A model generated the notes under the pieces. That model made no database searches, had not been told where the DNA came from, and was given only the letters and a program-made list of their open reading frames with translations. From Desulfobacterales bacterium (lineage in GTDB: Bacteria > Desulfobacterota > Dissulfuribacteria > Dissulfuribacterales > JAMONC01), in the NCBI GenBank assembly GCA_027066725.1, contig JAMONC010000248.1, forward strand, positions 1 through 6,695: a stretch of 6,695 nt of DNA, read 5' to 3'. Shown piece by piece: positions 1 through 6,695 of this stretch. Each line of letters begins with the position of its first letter. Within the stretch, counting starts at the first letter, position 1. The translations under genes and the position numbers were made by a program.

Positions 1-1029
1 AGCTTTAATCTCTTTAGACCAAAGTTTTTCAACAATATTTACTACCTTCATAGGTATAGGTACATAATCAAGCTCAACTGCTGCTTTTGCCCCATGATGA
101 TAACACCAATCAAAGAATTTTAATATAGCCTTTATCTTTTTAGCATTCTGATACTCTTTGTGTACCAATATAAAAGATGCACCAGTTATAGGCCAGCTTT
201 CTTTACCAGGCTGATTTACCAGTATAACCGCCATAGCTGGAGTATGTTCCCAATCAGCACCTTTTGCTGCTTCTTCAAATGTACTAATAGTAGCCTTTAC
301 GAAATTACCATCTCTATTTTTAAGTAATACAGAACAAAGGTGATTTTGGAGTGCATAGGCATATTCTACATAACCAATGGCACCATTTATTCGACTTACG
401 TAAGCAGATACTCCCTCATTACCCTTTCCACCAAGCCCACAAGGCCACTGTACTGCCTTTGCTGCACCAACCTTTTCTTTCCACTCTTTACTAACTGCAC
501 AAAGGTAATGTGTAAATATCCAAGTAGTACCTGAGCCATCGGAACGATGTACTACAGTAATAGCCATGTGAGGGAGATTCAGTCCAGGATTTATTTCCTT
601 TATCTTAGGATCATCCCACATCTTTATCTTACCAAGAAAAATATCAGCTAATATAGGTCCTGTAAGCTTAAGCTGATTGATAGAAACTCCAGGTATCCTT
701 ACTACAGGAACAATTCCTCCCATTATCATTGGAAACTGGACTAGATGCCACATTTTAAGCTGTTTGGCTGTAAGGGGAGCATCTGAAGCACCAAAATCAA
801 CTGCACTTGCCCTAATCTGTCTTATTCCTCCTCCAGAACCAATGGATTGATAATTTATAAGTACTCCAGTTTCTTGTGCATAGTCATGTGCCCATCTTGC
901 ATATATAGGATAAGGGAAAGTAGCACCTGCCCCTGTTATTACCTGATATGCATAGGTATTTGTTATTCCAAAAATCAAGATAAATACACTAAGGAAACAT
1001 AATTTTAAATAAAATATAGGCTTATACAT
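1..1029 (-). CDS. pstS: Phosphate ABC transporter substrate-binding protein PstS, C-terminus cut by window edge
   Basis: This is the periplasmic phosphate-binding component of the Pst high-affinity phosphate importer, which delivers phosphate to the PstCAB membrane complex. I translated it from the sequence: 343 open codons run from ATG at 1029 to the left edge with no stop, close to the roughly 346 residues of E. coli PstS, so only a short tail is missing. Residues 1-27 form a signal peptide (Lys, hydrophobic core, cleavage likely after TYA). The PstS signatures follow in order: GAGATFPYPIYARWA (33-47), YQSIGSGGG (60-68), DFGASDAPLT (78-87) and HRSDGSGTT (161-169). By comparison with E. coli PstS, the phosphate ligands are T37, F38, S65, D83, R162, S166, G167 and T168, all present. 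The start is supported by a near-perfect Shine-Dalgarno 6 bases upstream. It lies 20 bases after trpS on the same strand, and no pst permease or ATPase genes are visible in the window. Four cysteines (177, 197, 232, 309) lie in the mature protein. Confidence 0.95.
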   Translation of the reverse strand, partial: MYKPIFYLKLCFLSVFILIFGITNTYAYQVITGAGATFPYPIYARWAHDYAQETGVLINYQSIGSGGGIRQIRASAVDFGASDAPLTAKQLKMWHLVQFPMIMGGIVPVVRIPGVSINQLKLTGPILADIFLGKIKMWDDPKIKEINPGLNLPHMAITVVHRSDGSGTTWIFTHYLCAVSKEWKEKVGAAKAVQWPCGLGGKGNEGVSAYVSRINGAIGYVEYAYALQNHLCSVLLKNRDGNFVKATISTFEEAAKGADWEHTPAMAVILVNQPGKESWPITGASFILVHKEYQNAKKIKAILKFFDWCYHHGAKAAVELDYVPIPMKVVNIVEKLWSKEIKA

Positions 1030-1035
1030 AAACTT

Positions 1036-1042
1036 ACCTCCT
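1036..1042 (-). promoter_or_regulatory. Ribosome binding site of pstS
   Basis: The minus strand reads AGGAGGT here, 6 bases before the ATG at 1029. It is the strongest Shine-Dalgarno in the window and fixes the pstS start. It sits inside the 20-base gap after the trpS stop, so pstS can be translated efficiently from a shared transcript. Confidence 0.85.
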
Positions 1043-1049
1043 ATTTATT

Positions 1050-2054
1050 TTAAGCCCTATTCCACAACGCATTCCTTACCTCTTCCATTGTAGCTTCTGC
1101 CACTATTTTTGCCTTTTGTGCCCCAAAATGCAATATATCCTTTATGGTATTAGGGTCTTTACTAAGCTCTGCCCTTTTTTCTTGAATAGGTCTTAAAAAT
1201 TCAACAATAGCATTGGCAAGTTCTTTTTTGCACTGTACACAACCAAGTTTTGCTGCCTTACAATCCTCAACTATCTCCTTCAACCTATCCTCAGGTAGAT
1301 ACAACTTATGAAGATTAAAAGCTACACATCTATTTTCAGGATCTCCCGGATCAGACTTTCTAGGCCTTTCAACATCTGTAACCATAGTTGATATCTTTTG
1401 CTTTATAACACTCTCTGAATCAGACAGGAAAATGGCATTATTATAGCTCTTACTCATTTTTCTACCATCAAGCCCTGGTAATTTAGGTATTTCAGTAAGT
1501 ATTGCCTCTGGAACTGGGAAAATTGGTTTGTATAAATAGTTAAATCTTCGGGTAATTTCTCTAGTTAGTTCTAAGTGAGGTAGTTGGTCCTGCCCTACAG
1601 GTACTTTATGGGCTTTATAAATTATAATATCTGCGGCTTGAAGCACTGGATACCCTAAAAAACCATAGGTAGCAAGATCTTTTCCTTTTAATTCTTGCTG
1701 TTGCTCTTTATAAGTAGGATTTCTCTCAAGCCATGATACAGGTGTTATCATAGAAAGAAGTAAATGTAGTTCTGCATGGGCTTTTATATCAGATTGAACA
1801 AAAACGACAGCCTTTTCAGGGTCTATCCCAACAGAAAACCAATCAAGAGCCATATCTGTAATATTTTGAGGAATATCAAAAGGGGAATCATACTTTGTAG
1901 TAAGCGCATGCCAATCTGCTGCAAAGAAAAAGCATTGATATTGATCCTGTAATTTAAGCCAATTTTTAAGCACACCATGAAGGTGTCCTAAATGTAGTTT
2001 ACCTGTAGGCCTCATCCCGCTTAAAATCCTAAGCTGTTCTTTCTTCTCCTCCAT
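1050..2054 (-). CDS. trpS: Tryptophanyl-tRNA synthetase with a cysteine motif of the [4Fe-4S] type
   Basis: A cytoplasmic class I aminoacyl-tRNA synthetase that activates tryptophan with ATP and charges tRNA-Trp. The 334 residues match the usual bacterial TrpRS length. The HIGH-type motif is HLGH (21-24) within PTGKLHLGHLHG, the GxDQ motif is GQDQ (154-157), and KMSKS is at 199-203. The C-terminal anticodon-binding part holds C243, C265, C272 and C275, spaced C-x21-C-x6-C-x2-C. This nearly equals the C-x22-C-x6-C-x2-C motif that binds a [4Fe-4S] cluster in Thermotoga maritima TrpRS, so a cluster near the anticodon site is likely here (inference). The start at 2054 is the first possible one, because an in-frame TAA lies two codons upstream. 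The best Shine-Dalgarno (AGGAG, 2069-2073) is 14 bases away, which is rather far. It lies 31 bases after the M50 protease gene and 20 bases before pstS, probably in one transcript. Confidence 0.97.
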   Translation of the reverse strand: MEEKKEQLRILSGMRPTGKLHLGHLHGVLKNWLKLQDQYQCFFFAADWHALTTKYDSPFDIPQNITDMALDWFSVGIDPEKAVVFVQSDIKAHAELHLLLSMITPVSWLERNPTYKEQQQELKGKDLATYGFLGYPVLQAADIIIYKAHKVPVGQDQLPHLELTREITRRFNYLYKPIFPVPEAILTEIPKLPGLDGRKMSKSYNNAIFLSDSESVIKQKISTMVTDVERPRKSDPGDPENRCVAFNLHKLYLPEDRLKEIVEDCKAAKLGCVQCKKELANAIVEFLRPIQEKRAELSKDPNTIKDILHFGAQKAKIVAEATMEEVRNALWNRA

Positions 2055-2085
2055 CTTTTAATATATCTCTCCTTTATCTATGTTT

Positions 2086-2757
2086 TTAAAATCTACCAGC
2101 CATTGGACCCAGAAGTAAATGATTTAAAAAAGTAATAATAGGGATAATAATATGATCAGTTACCCCAGTAAATACAAGAAGAAGAACTATTATAAATCCA
2201 TATCTTTCCAATCTATAAATATAGATAGCCCACTCAGCAGGTACTATACCTGCTAGTATACGACTTCCATCAAGAGGTGGTATGGGTATTAAGTTAAATA
2301 CGCCAAGTCCAATATTTATCTGAACACTTAAAAAGGTCATAATAAGTATAGGATTTATAATAGCCGGGGTTAGGATATGAGATAAACTAGGCATAGCAAA
2401 AATAGCTGGTAAGAATCTTAAAACAATAGCACTTATAATAGCCAATATAAAATTGGCAACAGGGCCTGCAAGCCCCACCCACATCATGTCCCTTCTTGGA
2501 TTTTTAAAATAACGTGGATCAACAGGTACTGGCTTTGCCCAACCAATTGTCTTGGTTAAAAAAAGTACAATTGTACCTATGGGATCAAGATGTTTTAACG
2601 GATTAAAGCTAAGTCTGCCCTGAGATTTTGCCGTAGGATCTCCTAACTTATAGGCCATCCACCCATGAGACATCTCATGAAATGTAATTGAGAAAAGTAT
2701 AGGAGGTGCAACTAAAATTAATAGCCTTATTTCATTTAAAATCCTAGCTGAATCCAT
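2086..2757 (-). CDS. Site-2 protease family (peptidase M50) membrane zinc metalloprotease, short form
   Basis: A polytopic inner-membrane zinc metalloprotease that would cleave transmembrane substrates within the bilayer; the substrate is unknown. The zinc-binding, catalytic HExxH is HEMSH (27-31), inside the first hydrophobic segment (about 11-30). The third metal ligand and second signature lie in NLIPIPPLDGSRIL (155-168), with D163 as the expected ligand. Other family marks are GRLSFNPLKHLDPIG (47-61) and GLAGPVANF (95-103). About five to six hydrophobic segments are visible, including 93-115, 133-158 and 184-200. At 223 residues with no PDZ domain, it belongs to the short M50 group and is not an RseP or SpoIVFB ortholog. 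The gene is first in the leftward run and diverges from the phosphatase gene. No convincing Shine-Dalgarno precedes its ATG, so initiation may be weak or start near a leaderless transcript. Family assignment is secure; a physiological role cannot be read from the sequence. Confidence 0.92.
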   Translation of the reverse strand: MDSARILNEIRLLILVAPPILFSITFHEMSHGWMAYKLGDPTAKSQGRLSFNPLKHLDPIGTIVLFLTKTIGWAKPVPVDPRYFKNPRRDMMWVGLAGPVANFILAIISAIVLRFLPAIFAMPSLSHILTPAIINPILIMTFLSVQINIGLGVFNLIPIPPLDGSRILAGIVPAEWAIYIYRLERYGFIIVLLLVFTGVTDHIIIPIITFLNHLLLGPMAGRF

Positions 2758-2822
2758 GAAAATAACTATAATTTATTCTTTAAAAAAAGCTATAAACAAA
2801 TTTTTTTTGAGGATAGAAAAAA
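2758..2822. promoter_or_regulatory. Divergent AT-rich intergenic region, probable promoters for both directions
   Basis: These 65 bases separate the divergent M50 protease and phosphatase genes, so promoters for both probably lie here or slightly inside the genes. On the plus strand, TATAAT (2767-2772) and TATAAA (2791-2796) resemble -10 boxes, but neither has a recognisable -35 at the right distance. On the minus strand, TATAGT overlaps the first of these (2765-2770), and TTGTTT is followed 17 bases later by ATAAAT, a weak candidate pair. The extreme AT content makes chance matches likely, so the exact boxes are unproven. Confidence 0.35.
2809..2813 (+). promoter_or_regulatory. Ribosome binding site of the histidine phosphatase gene
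   Basis: GAGGA stands out in an otherwise A/T-only stretch, 9 bases before the ATG at 2823. It supports that start codon. Confidence 0.7.
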
Positions 2823-3479
2823 ATGGCGTCAAGCAATCTATTTAAAGCAACAAAAATCTTTTTAATGCGTCATCCTCACATAGAAAATGAAAGTATTATC
2901 CCTTATAATAATACACCTATATCAAAAAAAGGTGAGCAGCAAATAAAGGTGTGGAAAGAAGTCTTTTCAACTATGGACATTGATATCATATATTCAAGTG
3001 ACTTGATAAGATGTCTCTATTTTGCAGAAATGTTATCTAATGTAACAGGCGGAAGGCTTTTAATTAAAAAAGAATTAAGAGAAGTTGACCAAGGTATATT
3101 TTGTGGACATTCTTTTGAGGAGATACAAAAAAAATGGCCTAACAAATTAGAACAACGTTTAAAAAATTTTGTAGATTTTTGCCCTCCCGAAGGAGAAAGT
3201 ATCCGTAACGCATCTGTTAGAATAAACAACTTTTTGGAAGAGATTAAAAGATTACCTATTGGGAATAAAATTATAATTGTAACTCATGGAGCAGTAATCA
3301 GGATAATAATTTCATTAATACTGAAGATGCCTCTTTCTCAAATATTTTCGATTGAACAAGACTACTGTGCATTAAATATTATAGATCTATTCAACGACAA
3401 TGTATGGGTAATAAAATTACTAAATTACATTTCTCAAAACAATCAATGCATAAAAACTACTATAGAACACTTCCTATAA
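2823..3479 (+). CDS. Histidine phosphatase family (phosphoglycerate mutase-like) protein
   Basis: A probable soluble phosphoesterase of the histidine phosphatase superfamily, which uses a phospho-histidine intermediate. The 218 residues fit the single-domain group. The catalytic motif is RHP (16-18), with Pro in place of the usual Gly of RHG; nucleophile H17 is kept. R63 in SSDLIRC (58-64), E87 in LREVDQG (85-91) and H155 in THG (154-156) supply the expected phosphate-pocket arginine, acid and second histidine. PEGES (122-126) matches the P-x-G-E-S element. No signal peptide is seen, so it is cytosolic. The last 20 or so residues are beyond the core and show no motif. It stands alone on the plus strand between two leftward runs and ends just before a strong terminator. 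Candidate roles in this family include alpha-ribazole phosphatase (CobC) and phosphoglycerate-mutase-like enzymes, but no cobalamin or glycolytic neighbour supports any of them. Confidence 0.88.
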   Translation: MASSNLFKATKIFLMRHPHIENESIIPYNNTPISKKGEQQIKVWKEVFSTMDIDIIYSSDLIRCLYFAEMLSNVTGGRLLIKKELREVDQGIFCGHSFEEIQKKWPNKLEQRLKNFVDFCPPEGESIRNASVRINNFLEEIKRLPIGNKIIIVTHGAVIRIIISLILKMPLSQIFSIEQDYCALNIIDLFNDNVWVIKLLNYISQNNQCIKTTIEHFL

Positions 3480-3486
3480 AAAGAAG

Positions 3487-3515
3487 AAAGGCTGCACAAA
3501 TTGTGCAGCCTTTTT
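3487..3515. terminator. Bidirectional rho-independent terminator between convergent genes
   Basis: An 11-base-pair perfect stem, AAAGGCTGCAC (3487-3497) with GTGCAGCCTTT (3503-3513), encloses the 5-base loop AAATT. Reading rightward it is followed by a run of five T (3511-3515). Reading leftward, the complement of AAAAAGAAGAAAG gives a T-rich tail. It starts 8 bases after the phosphatase stop and lies 26 bases beyond the nuoN stop, so it can end transcription of both the phosphatase gene and the nuo operon. Confidence 0.92.
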
Positions 3516-3540
3516 ATCATAGTCTATATAATATTTCTAA

Positions 3541-5094
3541 CTAAAATACAAAACAAAGTGTTTTTTGAGCAACTTCAGCTAAATGTACTAACCACTGAGG
3601 ATCAATACCTATATAAATAATTCCTACTCCTGCAAGTATAATAGCAGCAGTAGCAGGAACATCAAGAGCAGCGGGCTTTACTTCTCTTACAGGATCTTTC
3701 ATGTACATCATGTACATTACACGTAAATAGTAATAAGCTGCTATTGCACTTGTTAAGATACCCATTGCAGCTAAGAAAATATAGCCTTGTTTAATAGCAG
3801 CGGCAAATACATAAAACTTTGCTACAAATCCACCTGTTGGTGGTAATCCTGCCATAGAGACTAAAAAGAGAGACATCATAAAGGCTAAAAATGGATATTT
3901 AAAACCAAGTCCTCTATAATCATCAAGCGTTTGAGCTCCACGCTCTTTATTATCAATTATAAAGATTACTCCAAATGCACCTAAACTCATAAGTGTATAA
4001 GCTACCAAGTAGAACAATACTCCAGCTCTTCCAGCATCAGATGCAGCCAAGATGCCAAGAGCCATATAACCTGCATGGGCAATAGAAGAATATGCTAGCA
4101 TCCTTTTTATATTAGTTTGAGAAACTGCTATTAAGTTACCAAAAAGCATTGTAAGAAGAGCAATCCACCATAATACTGGCTTCCAATATCCTACAAGAGC
4201 ACTCAAAGAAGCAGTGGAAGCCAAAGATGGTTGACCACTTAAGCTTAAAAGAGGAGAAAAAGCAACAGCAAATACCTTTATAAAGGCTCCAAAAGCTGCA
4301 ATCTTTACTGCAGTTGCCATAAAACCTGTGATAGTAGTTGGGCTTCCTTCATAGACATCTGGAGTCCACATATGAAATGGCACAAATGCCATCTTGAAGA
4401 AAAGCCCTGCCATAATCATGGCAATTGCTACAAAAACTGCTGGCTGAGAAAATATCCCTTGAGAAAGTACCTCTGCAATATGAGTTAGATTTATACTTCC
4501 TGTAAGCCCATATGTAAGAGCCATTCCAAATAGATAGAAGGCTGAGCCAAAACTACCAAGCAGGAAGTATTTAAGAGCACCTTCCATTGAGAAGACATCT
4601 CTTTTTCTAAATCCTGCCAGGATATAAACGGACAGGCTCATTACCTCAAGGGCAATAAATAACATTAAAAGATCTACGGACTGTACCATTGCTACAGCAC
4701 CATAGACAGCAAATATCAACAGACTGAAATATTCACCTGTCCTATAAAGCTCATTTTGCTTCATATAGGCCATGCTCATAAGGGAAGCCAGCATCCCTGC
4801 AAATATAATTGTAGCAATCAGGAATACTGTAAATTTATCTAAAGAGAATACTCCTAAGAGCACGCCACCCACTGATCCCCAGTCCCTCTCTGTAACATGA
4901 CCAAATATTGCAAATAAAAGTAAGAAAGTTAGCCAGCCTAAGATACAAATCCTTGATTTAGAATTTGTATCTTTAAGGACTGCGAGATCAACAAATAACA
5001 CTATAAGTGCGGCCAGAACCAGTAGTATCTGGCAACCAGCCACCTGCCAAAGTTGATGTAGACTGAAGGCAAATCCTACGTCACTCATGGACAT
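3541..5094 (-). CDS. nuoN: NADH-quinone oxidoreductase (complex I) subunit N
   Basis: An antiporter-like inner-membrane subunit of respiratory complex I that forms one of the proton channels in the membrane arm. It has up to 517 residues (E. coli NuoN 485) and about 14 hydrophobic helices. Channel residues of the family are in place: E150 in FIALEVMSLSVY, K175 in ALKYFLLGSF, K234 in FFKMAFVPFHMWTPDVYEG, K264 in TAVKIAAFGAF, and the NuoN-typical lysine K426 in GGFVAKFYVF, where NuoM has glutamate. SSIAHAGY (336-343) is the conserved helix 10-11 region. The first ATG (5094) overlaps the nuoM stop by one base (TAATG), but the Shine-Dalgarno GGAG (5097-5100) is only 2 bases from it and an ideal 8 bases from the third codon, ATG at 5088. 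The real start is therefore probably 5088 (MSDVGF). It is the last gene of the nuo operon, since a terminator follows. Confidence 0.97.
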   Translation of the reverse strand: MSMSDVGFAFSLHQLWQVAGCQILLVLAALIVLFVDLAVLKDTNSKSRICILGWLTFLLLFAIFGHVTERDWGSVGGVLLGVFSLDKFTVFLIATIIFAGMLASLMSMAYMKQNELYRTGEYFSLLIFAVYGAVAMVQSVDLLMLFIALEVMSLSVYILAGFRKRDVFSMEGALKYFLLGSFGSAFYLFGMALTYGLTGSINLTHIAEVLSQGIFSQPAVFVAIAMIMAGLFFKMAFVPFHMWTPDVYEGSPTTITGFMATAVKIAAFGAFIKVFAVAFSPLLSLSGQPSLASTASLSALVGYWKPVLWWIALLTMLFGNLIAVSQTNIKRMLAYSSIAHAGYMALGILAASDAGRAGVLFYLVAYTLMSLGAFGVIFIIDNKERGAQTLDDYRGLGFKYPFLAFMMSLFLVSMAGLPPTGGFVAKFYVFAAAIKQGYIFLAAMGILTSAIAAYYYLRVMYMMYMKDPVREVKPAALDVPATAAIILAGVGIIYIGIDPQWLVHLAEVAQKTLCFVF

Positions 5095-6674
5095 TACTCC
5101 GCTGCCGTTTCAGACATGTGTTGTTTTTTAACTTTAAGTAACATAGCCTGATGTTGTGCGGGTACAAAATGACCCGGGTTTACTATCTGCACCTGACTAA
5201 TAAAATGATCTACGGACTTATGCATCTTCTTTAAGAAGAAGTTTGGATAAAGTCCGATCCAGAAGATCATTACTAGTAAAGGTGCCATGTAGATAAACTC
5301 TCTAAGGTTTACATCCTTAAGCTTTTCATTTTCGGGCTTTGTAATGGGCCCATAAAATACACGCTGTACCATCCACAGCATGTAACATGCACCTAAGATA
5401 ACTCCTAAAGCTGCAATTGCAGCAATTGCCTTATTTACCTTAAAGGCACCTAAAAGAATTAGGAACTCACCAATAAACCCGTTAGTTGTTGGGAATCCTA
5501 TAGATGAAAGTGTTACTATAAGGAATATGGTTGCATATACAGGCATTGATCTAGCTATGCCACCATATTCTTTAATAAGCCTTGTATGTCTTCTCTCATA
5601 GATAATACCTACAAGCAAGAACAAGGCTCCTGTAGAAATACCATGGTTTAACATCTGTAAAATCGATCCTTCAACACCTTGGCGTGTAAGCACATAGAGA
5701 CCTAACATACAGTATCCAAGGTGTGAAACCGATGAATATGCAACAAGCTTTTTGATATCTGGCTGAACAAGTGCGACCAATGCACCATATATAATTCCTA
5801 TTACAGCTAAGGCAATTATTAATGGAGCAAAGTATGCAGAACCCTGTGGGAACAAGGGCATTGCAAATCTTAAGAAACCATATGTTCCCATCTTAAGTAA
5901 GATTCCTGCAAGGATTACAGAGCCTGCAGTTGGTGCCTCAACGTGTGCATCAGGCAACCATGTATGGAATGGGAACATTGGAACCTTAATAGCAAAGGCA
6001 AGGGCAAACGCAGCAAAGAATAATATCTCATAAAGCCGTGGTAAATGTGTACCATAGAGCTTTAATAGATTAAATGTAAGCTCTCCTGTCTCCTTTTGAT
6101 GGAAGTAAACCAATCCAATTATACAAACTAACATCAAAAGAGAACCTACTGCTGTGTACAAAAAGAACTTAATCGCTGCATAGATTCTTCTTGGTCCACC
6201 CCAGACACCAATTATTAGATACATGGGGATAAGCATTGCTTCCCAGAAACAGTAAAATAGGAACAAATCTAATGATAAGAAGGTTCCTATCATGGCTGTT
6301 TCTAGGGCAAGCATTGCTACTTGGAATTCTTTAACCCTATAATCTATAGCCTTCCAAGTAGATAGTATTGTAATTGGTGTAATAAAGGTTGTTAAAAGCA
6401 CCAACCACAATGATAATCCATCAAGCCCCATGTAATAATGGATTCCAAACCTGGGGATCCAAGACCACTTCTCCACAAACTGGAAACTTGCTGTATTTGG
6501 GTCAAACCCAAAATAAAGTTTTAATGACAGCAAGAATACCAGTATGGAGGTTACAAGTGCCCCTACCCTAATACAGTTCTTACCTTTCTCGGAATTCTGT
6601 GGAAACCACAGAATTACCAAGATACCCAACAGCGGGAAAAATGTTACGCATGATAAAAGTGGACTATTCATCAT
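5094..6674 (-). CDS. nuoM: NADH-quinone oxidoreductase (complex I) subunit M
   Basis: An antiporter-like proton-channel subunit in the distal membrane arm of complex I, homologous to Mrp antiporter proteins. It has 526 residues (E. coli NuoM 509), about 14 transmembrane helices and a slightly extended polar C-terminal tail (roughly 487-526). Key residues are visible: E145 in FYCFWEAMLIPMYLIIGVWGG with GPRRIYAAIKFF after it, K230 in FAIKVPMFPFHTWLPDAHVEAP, K261 in ILLKMGTYGF, H318 in SSVSHLGY, and the NuoM-type glutamate E403 in NGFIGEFLIL. All proton-path charges are present, so the subunit should be active. Two adjacent ATGs open the frame (6674, 6671); AAGGA (6680-6684) lies 5 or 8 bases ahead, so either could be used. 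The stop overlaps the nuoN start, which implies translational coupling. The 21 bases upstream probably hold the end of nuoL, the usual preceding gene, but they are too few to identify it. Confidence 0.98.
   Translation of the reverse strand: MMNSPLLSCVTFFPLLGILVILWFPQNSEKGKNCIRVGALVTSILVFLLSLKLYFGFDPNTASFQFVEKWSWIPRFGIHYYMGLDGLSLWLVLLTTFITPITILSTWKAIDYRVKEFQVAMLALETAMIGTFLSLDLFLFYCFWEAMLIPMYLIIGVWGGPRRIYAAIKFFLYTAVGSLLMLVCIIGLVYFHQKETGELTFNLLKLYGTHLPRLYEILFFAAFALAFAIKVPMFPFHTWLPDAHVEAPTAGSVILAGILLKMGTYGFLRFAMPLFPQGSAYFAPLIIALAVIGIIYGALVALVQPDIKKLVAYSSVSHLGYCMLGLYVLTRQGVEGSILQMLNHGISTGALFLLVGIIYERRHTRLIKEYGGIARSMPVYATIFLIVTLSSIGFPTTNGFIGEFLILLGAFKVNKAIAAIAALGVILGACYMLWMVQRVFYGPITKPENEKLKDVNLREFIYMAPLLVMIFWIGLYPNFFLKKMHKSVDHFISQVQIVNPGHFVPAQHQAMLLKVKKQHMSETAAE
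5097..5100 (-). promoter_or_regulatory. Ribosome binding site that favours the downstream nuoN start
   Basis: The minus strand reads GGAG directly before the nuoM stop codon. Spacing is 2 bases to the ATG at 5094 but 8 bases to the in-frame ATG at 5088, so the second start is the better supported one. The site lies inside the nuoM coding region, as expected for coupled translation. Confidence 0.6.
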
Positions 6675-6695
6675 CCTTATCCTTGGTCCCTCACT

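Noticed and set aside
340..534. A plus-strand 64-codon open frame
   Set aside because: It lies wholly antisense to pstS, whose motifs and frame are clear. It has no Shine-Dalgarno and its translation shows no recognisable domain.
940..1029. Possible lipoprotein signal in PstS, because of Cys 11 near the N-terminus
   Set aside because: C11 lies at the start of the hydrophobic core (LKLCFLSV), not after a lipobox at the cleavage site. A standard signal peptide ending TYA fits better.
2055..2085. A Trp-responsive leader or T-box upstream of trpS
   Set aside because: The 31-base gap after the M50 gene is far too short for a T-box or attenuator, and no hairpin with a T-run is seen in it.
3017..3229. 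A minus-strand 70-codon open frame
   Set aside because: It is antisense inside the histidine phosphatase gene, over its conserved R63-E87-PEGES region, and has no support of its own.
3700..3720. A short direct repeat of TCATGTACA within nuoN
   Set aside because: It encodes the repeated Met-Tyr-Met residues near 461-465 of NuoN and is explained by the protein sequence.
6389..6571. A plus-strand 60-codon open frame
   Set aside because: It is antisense to the N-terminal part of nuoM and has no coding features of its own.
1..6695. An undescribed defence, mobile or biosynthetic system
   Set aside because: Every gene belongs to a recognised housekeeping family, spacers are short, and there are no repeats, integrase or transposase genes, or unexplained long open frames.

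Overview
The window is an ordinary, compact, AT-rich bacterial chromosome segment. It holds six genes, one of them cut by the left edge, and almost no non-coding DNA. No mobile element, CRISPR array or structural RNA gene is visible. Complex I genes, a TrpRS with a cluster-type cysteine motif and low GC suggest an anaerobic or microaerophilic, possibly thermophilic, Gram-negative bacterium. A Desulfobacterota- or Nitrospirota-like lineage would fit. That placement is an inference from gene content and style, not something the sequence proves.

Layout. Positions 1-2757 carry a leftward run of three closely spaced genes. In transcription order they are a short M50 site-2 zinc metalloprotease, trpS (tryptophanyl-tRNA synthetase) and pstS (periplasmic phosphate-binding protein, last few residues outside the window). 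The gaps are 31 and 20 bases, which suggests one transcript. A 65-base AT-rich divergent spacer (2758-2822) separates this run from a rightward histidine-phosphatase gene (2823-3479). That gene converges on the end of a leftward nuo operon, and a strong hairpin with T-runs on both sides (3487-3515) lies between them as a bidirectional terminator. From 3541 to 6674 lie nuoN and nuoM, the two distal antiporter-like membrane subunits of NADH-quinone oxidoreductase. They overlap by one base in the usual nuoM-nuoN order, and nuoL is presumably just off the right edge.

The parts serve separate housekeeping roles: proton-pumping respiration (nuoM, nuoN), tryptophan charging (trpS), phosphate capture (pstS), intramembrane proteolysis (M50) and a phosphoester hydrolase of unknown substrate. 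I found no convincing undescribed system. The points most worth a second look are the C-x21-C-x6-C-x2-C motif in TrpRS, the placement of pstS behind trpS, the RHP form of the phosphatase signature, and the likely true start of nuoN.
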